From: Klebsiella oxytoca NBRC 105695
GTDB lineage: Bacteria; Pseudomonadota; Gammaproteobacteria; Enterobacterales; Enterobacteriaceae
Assembly (NCBI RefSeq): GCF_001598695.1
Contig: NZ_BCZK01000002.1
Location: 372,001 to 436,000, forward strand
Length of the DNA stretch: 64,000 nucleotides
Reading direction: 5' to 3'
Shown: positions 57,075 to 64,000 of the stretch, piece after piece
Position numbering within the stretch: position 1 is the stretch's first letter
Layout: every line of letters starts with the position of its first letter
Notes under the pieces: model-generated
What the model was told of the DNA's origin: nothing
The model's input: only the letters and a program-made list of their open reading frames with translations
Database searches by the model: none
Position numbers and translations under genes: made by a program

Positions 57075-58353
57075 GAATAGCCTTGAGCAAGTGTATGTCT
57101 GGATCTGGCTGCCTGGAGCAACAGAACCCGTTGTCGCCGGAGTGTTAAGCAGAGACAACGGTCGGTTTATTTTCAACTACGGCCGCAGTTATCTGGAGCG
57201 GAAAGAGGCGATAGCGGTTTATGTGCCGGAGCTTCCTTTAGTCAGAGGCGCAATTGTACCTGCCCCTGGTTTGCAAATGGCTGGCGCGTTACGCGATGGC
57301 GCTCCTGATGCCTGGGGGCGGCGAGTTATTCTGAACCGACTGATGGGCGCACAAGGCAGAGATACCGATCCCAACACCCTGGATGAAATGACCTACTTAC
57401 TTGAGTCCGGTTCCGATCGGATTGGTGGGCTTGATTTTCAGCGCTCTGCGACGGAGTATGTTCCACGCGCGGCCCGAGGAGCATCGCTTGAAGAGCTTAT
57501 GCAGGCAGCGTCGATGGTGGAAAACGGTATACCGTTAACCGTCGATCTTGAACAGGCGTTATTTCACGGCACTTCACTCGGTGGAGCACGACCAAAAGCG
57601 ATGATCGAATTTGGGAATCGTAAATTTATCGCTAAATTTTCTTCTTCAACAGATACCTATAATGTTGTTAAAGGCGAATATATCGCCATGCGCCTGGCAG
57701 GCTGCGTTGGGTTGAATGTTGCGCCTGTTCTCTTTCGCCATACTGCTGGTAAAGATGTTTTGCTTATCGAGCGTTTTGATCGCGTCCAAAGCAAGACCGG
57801 TTGGCAACGCCGCCTGATGGTGTCAGCGCTGACTATCTTTGGTCTTGATGAAATGATGGCAAGATATGCGAGCTATGAAGATTTGGCGGACATTATACGT
57901 CAGCGTTTTAGTGCCCCTAAAGAGACGCTGCGGGAGCTGTTTGGGCGACTTGTTTTTAACATTATTTGTGGTAATACCGACGATCATGCCAGAAACCATG
58001 CGGCATTTTGGGATGGTAAAAGGCTTAGCCTGACGCCTGCATATGACATTTGTCCTCAAGGGAGAGCCGGCAATGAAGCCACGCAGGCTATGCTGATCGT
58101 AGGCGAAAATCGGATGAGTAACCTTGCGGTTTGCCTGTCGGCTGCCGACCGTTTTTTACTGAGCAGACGTGAAGCCATTGAGCTTATTGCCCATTATCTT
58201 GATACGGTCCATATGAACTGGAAAGCCCTCGGTGATGAGGTGGGGTTAAGTGAAGTGGACAGAAAACTCTTCTGGGGAAGGATGTTTTTTAATCCTTTCA
58301 TATTTGAAGGCGCGCCAGAAGAGATTTTGAGGCTACGTAAGTCGTGGCTTTAA
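57061..58353 (+). CDS. HipA-like serine/threonine kinase toxin
   Basis: 430 residues, near the HipA length of 440. The N-terminal domain carries GALRDGAPDAWGRRVI; the ATP region has GTSLGGARPKAMIEF at about 170-184; the catalytic loop is GNTDDHARN at 304-312 and the metal-binding block TPAYDI at 325-330. E. coli HipA phosphorylates glutamyl-tRNA synthetase and causes growth arrest and persistence; the target of this branch is unknown. AAGG stands 6 bp before the ATG. All kinase motifs look intact, so it is probably active. Confidence 0.88.
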   Translation: MMTSENSLEQVYVWIWLPGATEPVVAGVLSRDNGRFIFNYGRSYLERKEAIAVYVPELPLVRGAIVPAPGLQMAGALRDGAPDAWGRRVILNRLMGAQGRDTDPNTLDEMTYLLESGSDRIGGLDFQRSATEYVPRAARGASLEELMQAASMVENGIPLTVDLEQALFHGTSLGGARPKAMIEFGNRKFIAKFSSSTDTYNVVKGEYIAMRLAGCVGLNVAPVLFRHTAGKDVLLIERFDRVQSKTGWQRRLMVSALTIFGLDEMMARYASYEDLADIIRQRFSAPKETLRELFGRLVFNIICGNTDDHARNHAAFWDGKRLSLTPAYDICPQGRAGNEATQAMLIVGENRMSNLAVCLSAADRFLLSRREAIELIAHYLDTVHMNWKALGDEVGLSEVDRKLFWGRMFFNPFIFEGAPEEILRLRKSWL

Positions 58354-58437
58354 CGCGTCCGGTGCCACTGCATTTTCAACGCGGCAAGACAAATAGTCCG
58401 TTAACGCGTTTCGATAACCTTTTAAACCTCCGTAGTA

Positions 58438-59442
58438 TCACCGATGCCGAAACTGCAGCGTCGCCGGCAGGTAGCGCTGTAGCGGTTCAGGCGTGTTGCC
58501 CTCGATCAGCTGACTGATTAAATCGTAGCAGTGCCAGGCCAGCTGGCGGTTATCCTGCTGTACGGTATCAATACGCAGCGACAGCGAATCGTAGAGATAG
58601 TGATCGTCAAAGCTCGCCAGGTGGATGTCGGAGTCGAGTAAATGGTGCTGGCTCATATAGCGCAGTACCCCTTCCAGCAGCCCGCAGGCGGCGGTAAATA
58701 GCGCCTTAGGCGGCCTTCCCAGGCGCGCGCAGAGGGCGGCGAACATCTCATAGCCGGAGCTGGGATGGTAGTTGCCGTTGATCACCCACTCCGGGCGCAA
58801 TTCAATACCCGCCTGGGCCAGACCCTGCGTAAACCCGGCCAGACGATCGCGGGAGGGCGACAGACGCGGCTGGCCGCCTAAAAACCAGAACTCATCGCTA
58901 TGCTGAGGCGCGATGCGGGAAATCAGCTCCGTCGTTGGGGTAATCGAATCGGTCATCACCAGCGGCAGCGCGCTTTCATTAGGACAGCGGTCAAACAGCA
59001 CCACCGGCAGCTGTTCGCTGAGCTTAAGGTAGTCGGCATCGTTGTGCATACAGGAGGCGACGATCAGACCGTCAACCTGGCGGGCAATCATGTTATTGAC
59101 CACCATGCTCTCCTGACCGGGGTTTTCATCGGTACAGGAGATCAGCAGCTGGACGCCCGCTTCGCGGCACAGCATCTCCAGCTCATGGGAAAAGACCGCA
59201 AAGCCGTAGTTGGTGATTTCCGGCACCACCAGACCGATGGTGTGGCTACGGTTGTCGCGCAGCGAGCGGGCGTGGATGCTCGGCTGATAGTGCTGCTCGC
59301 GGGCAATCGCCAGCACGCGCTCGCGCGTTTCCTGCGCCACGCGCAGCTCTTTGCCACGACCGTTCAGCACCAGGCTGGCGGTCGCTTTGGAAACGCCCGC
59401 CAGTTCGGCGATATCTTTAATGGTTACGCGTTTGGTTTTCAT
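58438..59442 (-). CDS. scrR: sucrose operon repressor ScrR
   Basis: 334 residues of the LacI family: helix-turn-helix [25 protein letters not shown] and a fructose-sensing periplasmic-binding-like core ([53 protein letters not shown]). ScrR represses scrK and scrYAB and is released by fructose or fructose 1-phosphate. It follows scrB by 30 bp on the same strand, the known Klebsiella scr order. Convergent with the hipA-like gene. Confidence 0.94.
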   Translation of the reverse strand: MKTKRVTIKDIAELAGVSKATASLVLNGRGKELRVAQETRERVLAIAREQHYQPSIHARSLRDNRSHTIGLVVPEITNYGFAVFSHELEMLCREAGVQLLISCTDENPGQESMVVNNMIARQVDGLIVASCMHNDADYLKLSEQLPVVLFDRCPNESALPLVMTDSITPTTELISRIAPQHSDEFWFLGGQPRLSPSRDRLAGFTQGLAQAGIELRPEWVINGNYHPSSGYEMFAALCARLGRPPKALFTAACGLLEGVLRYMSQHHLLDSDIHLASFDDHYLYDSLSLRIDTVQQDNRQLAWHCYDLISQLIEGNTPEPLQRYLPATLQFRHR

Positions 59443-59472
59443 TACGACGCCATGAGCCTGAAAGCAAAACGC

Positions 59473-60873
59473 TTATTCTACCATGCATGTTCGCAGCGGC
59501 CAGTAGCAGAATGCGTCCGGCGCGCTGCCGGAGAAAATCAGCTGCGCCGGATAAGCCGGGAAGCAGCGGCTGCTCATCACCCCCTCGCCGTCGTTGATGA
59601 AAATCTCCACGCTCGACCGGTCGATGAAAATCCGCAGCGAACGGACCTCGCCGCGCCAGTAACGATAGTGCATCTCGTCGCCGGCGAGGCTGCGTCGCGC
59701 CAGGCGAATCCCGCGGGTATCGCGCTCAAGGGTCAACGCGCCGCCGAAATCGAGGCTTAACGCATCGTCCCGGGCGGTTTGCAGGGCGATCTCCATCGGC
59801 GCCAGCGGCAGGGCGTTCCCCGGCCAGCCGTGCGCTTCGCCGCGCAAAGCGGTCAGCTCGCGCAGCGGACGCTGGTAGAGCTGACCGTCGATCAACTCCA
59901 GCTCACGCAGGCAGGTCATCTGATGGATCCAGCCGTTGGCAAGAGTCGGCTGAAGCATCTCTTCGCCGTCCGGCACGCCCATCCAGCCGACCAGCAGACG
60001 GCGGCCATCGCGGGTGTGCATGGTTTGCGGGGCATAAAACTCAAACCCGGCGTCCAGTTCGCGCAGCTCGCGGTGGCTGAAAGCGGCGCGGTCGTAGTCG
60101 AAATCACCGGCCATCCATACCGCCGGATAGGTATTGAGGAAGCGCTCTTCTTCGCGAGCCATCCCCTGCGGGCAGCAGATCAGAATATGCTGGTCGCCGA
60201 GCGGAAACAGATCCGGGCACTCCCACATATAGCCGGCGTCGTCGAGGCCATTGAGGCCGTAGCCGGCGATTTCGCCCTCACTCGTCCACTGATGGAGGTC
60301 TGCGGAGCTGAACAGCAGCACCTTGCCGCGCTTTTGCCGATCCTGCGCGCCCAGTACCATGTACCAGCGTCCTTCGTGCCGCCAGACTTTCGGGTCGCGT
60401 ACGTGGCCGGTGTAGCCCTCCGGCAGGGGCTGGACCGGGCCAATTTTGCGGAAGGTGCCGTCGGCGTTTTCCGTTGCCAGGCACTGCCAGGCGGTTCGGC
60501 CGCCATCGGCAAACTTCACGTTGCCGGTATAGCACAGGGTGAGCGTACCGTTGTTATCCACCGCGCTGCCGGAGTAGCAGCCGTTACGGTCATACTCTTC
60601 GTCCGGCATCAGCGCAATCGGCTCATGCTGCCAGTGCAGTAAATCGGCGGAGCTCCAGTGCCCCCAGCACTTAAATTTATGATCGCAGGCGAGCGGGTTC
60701 CACTGATAAAACAGGTGATAGCGTCCGGCAAATTCGACAAAGCCGTTGGGGTCGTTCATCAGCCCGGTAACCGGCGCATGGTGCCAGCGCGGATAGTGAC
60801 TATCGGCCAGCGCGCGCGGCTGGCCCTGCATAACGGCCTGCAAAATCGCAGGCAGCCGTGATGGAAGTGACAT
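59473..60873 (-). CDS. scrB: sucrose-6-phosphate hydrolase ScrB (GH32)
   Basis: ScrB splits sucrose 6-phosphate, made by ScrA, into glucose 6-phosphate and fructose. 466 residues with the GH32 motifs in order: the nucleophile in LMNDPNG, FYQWNP, the transition-state RDP in HVRDPKVW, and the acid/base in WECPDLF. The C-terminal beta-sandwich contains IFIDRSSVEIFINDG. The start ATG shares one base with the scrA stop (TAATG), so the genes are coupled. Confidence 0.96.
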   Translation of the reverse strand: MSLPSRLPAILQAVMQGQPRALADSHYPRWHHAPVTGLMNDPNGFVEFAGRYHLFYQWNPLACDHKFKCWGHWSSADLLHWQHEPIALMPDEEYDRNGCYSGSAVDNNGTLTLCYTGNVKFADGGRTAWQCLATENADGTFRKIGPVQPLPEGYTGHVRDPKVWRHEGRWYMVLGAQDRQKRGKVLLFSSADLHQWTSEGEIAGYGLNGLDDAGYMWECPDLFPLGDQHILICCPQGMAREEERFLNTYPAVWMAGDFDYDRAAFSHRELRELDAGFEFYAPQTMHTRDGRRLLVGWMGVPDGEEMLQPTLANGWIHQMTCLRELELIDGQLYQRPLRELTALRGEAHGWPGNALPLAPMEIALQTARDDALSLDFGGALTLERDTRGIRLARRSLAGDEMHYRYWRGEVRSLRIFIDRSSVEIFINDGEGVMSSRCFPAYPAQLIFSGSAPDAFCYWPLRTCMVE

Positions 60874-62243
60874 TATTCAGCGTCCGTTTTGTATTTCAGC
60901 ACCAGGGAAACCGTAAAGGCGACGCCAAAGGCGATAACCATTCCGATAATGTAGTTCAGCAGCGAGCTGGCCTGCACGATGGCCATGCCGGGGATCGCCG
61001 TCAGGCCTACCGCGGTCATGTAGACGTGCATGGATACCACCCACGCGCCGCCCGCCGCGCCGCCGATCAGCGCCGCGATAAACGGCTTCACAAAGCGCAG
61101 GTTGATACCAAAAATCGCCGCCTCGGTGATGCCCAGCATGGCGGAAAACGCTGAGGGCAGCGTGATGGCTTTAATTTTTGCGTCTTTGGTTTTGAACCAC
61201 ACCGCCAGGCAGGCGCCACCCTGAGCGACGTTAGCCATCGCCCAAATCGGCAGCAGGAAGTTGACGCCGATGGAGGGATTGCCGAGGAGTCCGGCTTCGA
61301 TGGCGTGGAAGCTGTGGTGAATACCGGTAATGACGATAACCGAATAGAGACCGCCAAACAGCAGACCAGCTAGCCAGCCGGCGTGGCTAATCAGGGTGCT
61401 GAGGACAAACGAAATACCGTCGCCGAGCGCGCGACCGGCCGGGCCGATAATCAGCAGGGCGATAAAACCGGAAATAATCACCGTCAGGAACGGCGTCAGT
61501 ATCAGGTCCAGGGCATCGGGGATCGCGCGGCGCAGCTGCTTTTCAACGATGCTCATAAACCAGACCGCCAGCAGCACCGGGAACACCGTACCCTGATAGC
61601 CGATCATGGCGATTTCGAGGCCGAAGAAGTTCATGGTATGGAAACCGGCGGCGACTCCCCAGGCGTTCGTCAGCGCCGGGTGGGTCAGAATGCCGCCGAG
61701 CGTTGCGCCGAGATAGGGGTTACCGCCGAATTCGCGGGCGGCGGTAAAGCCAATCAGAATCGGTAGAATGATAAACGCCGCCGAGCTGCACATATCCAGC
61801 ATGATGTAGATGGCGTTGCCTGGGTCAACCCAGCCGTAGGTTTTGACCATTCCCAGCAGGCCCATCAGCAGACCGGAGGCGACGATGGCCGGGATAATCG
61901 GCACGAAGATGTTTGACAGCAGGCGGGCGATGCGCTGGAACGGGTTAAGCTTTTTCGCCGCGATGTCGGCGGCTTCCGATTTACTGGACTCGCTAATACC
62001 TGCCGCCTGAATAAAAGCGGCATAGACTTTATTCACCACCCCGGTGCCGAAAATAATCTGCATCTGCCCGGCATTACGAAAGCAGCCCTTAACCCCTTCA
62101 ATTTTGCCGATGGCCTGCTGGTCAGCCAGCGCGTCATCAACCAGCACCAGGCGCAGACGCGTGGCGCAGTGCGCGGCGCTGGCGATATTTTCCTTGCCTC
62201 CCAGAAGCGGAAGCAGCGAGCGGGAAATCTGTTCAAAATCCAT
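60873..62243 (-). CDS. scrA: sucrose-specific PTS transporter EIIBC, ScrA
   Basis: 456 residues from MDFEQISRSLLPLLGG, the length known for enteric ScrA. The EIIB phosphocysteine is in SAAHCATRLRL near residue 26; the EIIC domain with about ten membrane segments follows (IIPAIVASGLLMGLLG, GITEAAIFGINLRF). It imports sucrose as sucrose 6-phosphate and depends on the glucose EIIA for phosphate because it has no EIIA domain of its own. The frame is open to 62267, but the inner ATG fits the family. Confidence 0.95.
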   Translation of the reverse strand: MDFEQISRSLLPLLGGKENIASAAHCATRLRLVLVDDALADQQAIGKIEGVKGCFRNAGQMQIIFGTGVVNKVYAAFIQAAGISESSKSEAADIAAKKLNPFQRIARLLSNIFVPIIPAIVASGLLMGLLGMVKTYGWVDPGNAIYIMLDMCSSAAFIILPILIGFTAAREFGGNPYLGATLGGILTHPALTNAWGVAAGFHTMNFFGLEIAMIGYQGTVFPVLLAVWFMSIVEKQLRRAIPDALDLILTPFLTVIISGFIALLIIGPAGRALGDGISFVLSTLISHAGWLAGLLFGGLYSVIVITGIHHSFHAIEAGLLGNPSIGVNFLLPIWAMANVAQGGACLAVWFKTKDAKIKAITLPSAFSAMLGITEAAIFGINLRFVKPFIAALIGGAAGGAWVVSMHVYMTAVGLTAIPGMAIVQASSLLNYIIGMVIAFGVAFTVSLVLKYKTDAE

Positions 62244-62378
62244 AGTACCCTCTGAATGCGTAAACATTTTCGTGTTGTCGTCCCGTGTTCACGGGGGCGC
62301 AGTTTCTGCGTCGTTATTGTGTCCGGGGCGACGAAGGCGTTTTGCCGCCCCGGCGGTTCCTGTCGTCTGATGTAACCG

Positions 62379-63956
<1,578 letters not shown>

Positions 63957-64000
63957 CTATGTTAAGCCCGACCTTTAACATTTTTAAAATGAATTTGCTA

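Overview
The window is a chromosomal segment of an enterobacterium, most probably Klebsiella oxytoca in the strict sense. Three things point there. The housekeeping block purEK-lpxH-ppiB-cysS-ybcJ-folD-argU follows the Escherichia coli order. The window carries a class A beta-lactamase whose sequence matches my memory of the OXY-2 group, the chromosomal enzyme of K. oxytoca. It also carries a GH28 exo-polygalacturonase of the PehX type, a known K. oxytoca marker. The species call rests on recall of these families, not on a database search.

Layout. 1-7032: the tail of a carbamate kinase-like gene, a BIME cluster, purK-purE with a PurR box, a small membrane protein, lpxH, ppiB, cysS, ybcJ, folD and tRNA-Arg(UCU) argU. 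7230-8600: directly after argU, where E. coli carries prophage DLP12, three uncharacterised small genes; one encodes a basic, cysteine-rich protein, and an ATG-AGG-TAA minigene overlaps its end. 8941-12472: a nucleoside-salvage set (DeoD-like phosphorylase, TsgA-like MFS carrier, Tsx-like channel, Crp/Fnr-type regulator). 12755-18080: a 724-residue regulator that joins a LacI helix-turn-helix, a LacI-type sugar-binding core and a whole ABC-type solute-binding domain, divergent from a PhnP-like metallo-hydrolase, a NupG-like transporter and an MgtC/SapB protein.

18133-20661 is AT-rich accessory DNA: a perfect 32-bp palindrome, a possible short gene, a DUF3892-like gene and a MarT/FidL-like pair. 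20728-26175 holds pehX, a beta-lactamase-fold hydrolase with a small partner, a LysR regulator and a GNAT acetyltransferase. 26531-35422 is the cadC-cadBA-dtpC-lysU acid-stress locus in E. coli order. 35757-37330 has a PliG-like secreted protein, REP/BIME repeats with a 34-bp tandem repeat, and blaOXY.

37492-44621 looks like a sugar or cyclitol (inositol-like) catabolic regulon: two Gfo/Idh/MocA dehydrogenases, a LacI regulator and a CUT2-type ABC transporter. Two matching palindromes (37400-37425, 39647-39662) are likely operators, and the first lies 8 bp from the -35 box of blaOXY. 44667-52237 encodes a Liv-type ABC transporter with AtcB- and AtcC-like enzymes (thiazoline carboxylate to cysteine) and a divergent LysR regulator. 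52289-56586 is a beta-glucoside PTS operon with a RAT/terminator switch and the BglG-type antiterminator as its last gene. 56591-58353 is a HipBA-type module with repeated operator-like sites. 58438-63953 is the sucrose regulon scrYAB-scrR with an operator palindrome at the right edge; scrK, if present, lies outside.

The best candidates for undescribed biology are the LacI/solute-binding fusion regulator and its PhnP-like/NupG-like operon, the small-protein cluster beside argU, and the sugar operator placed against the beta-lactamase promoter. No CRISPR array, rRNA, integrase or intact insertion sequence was seen.
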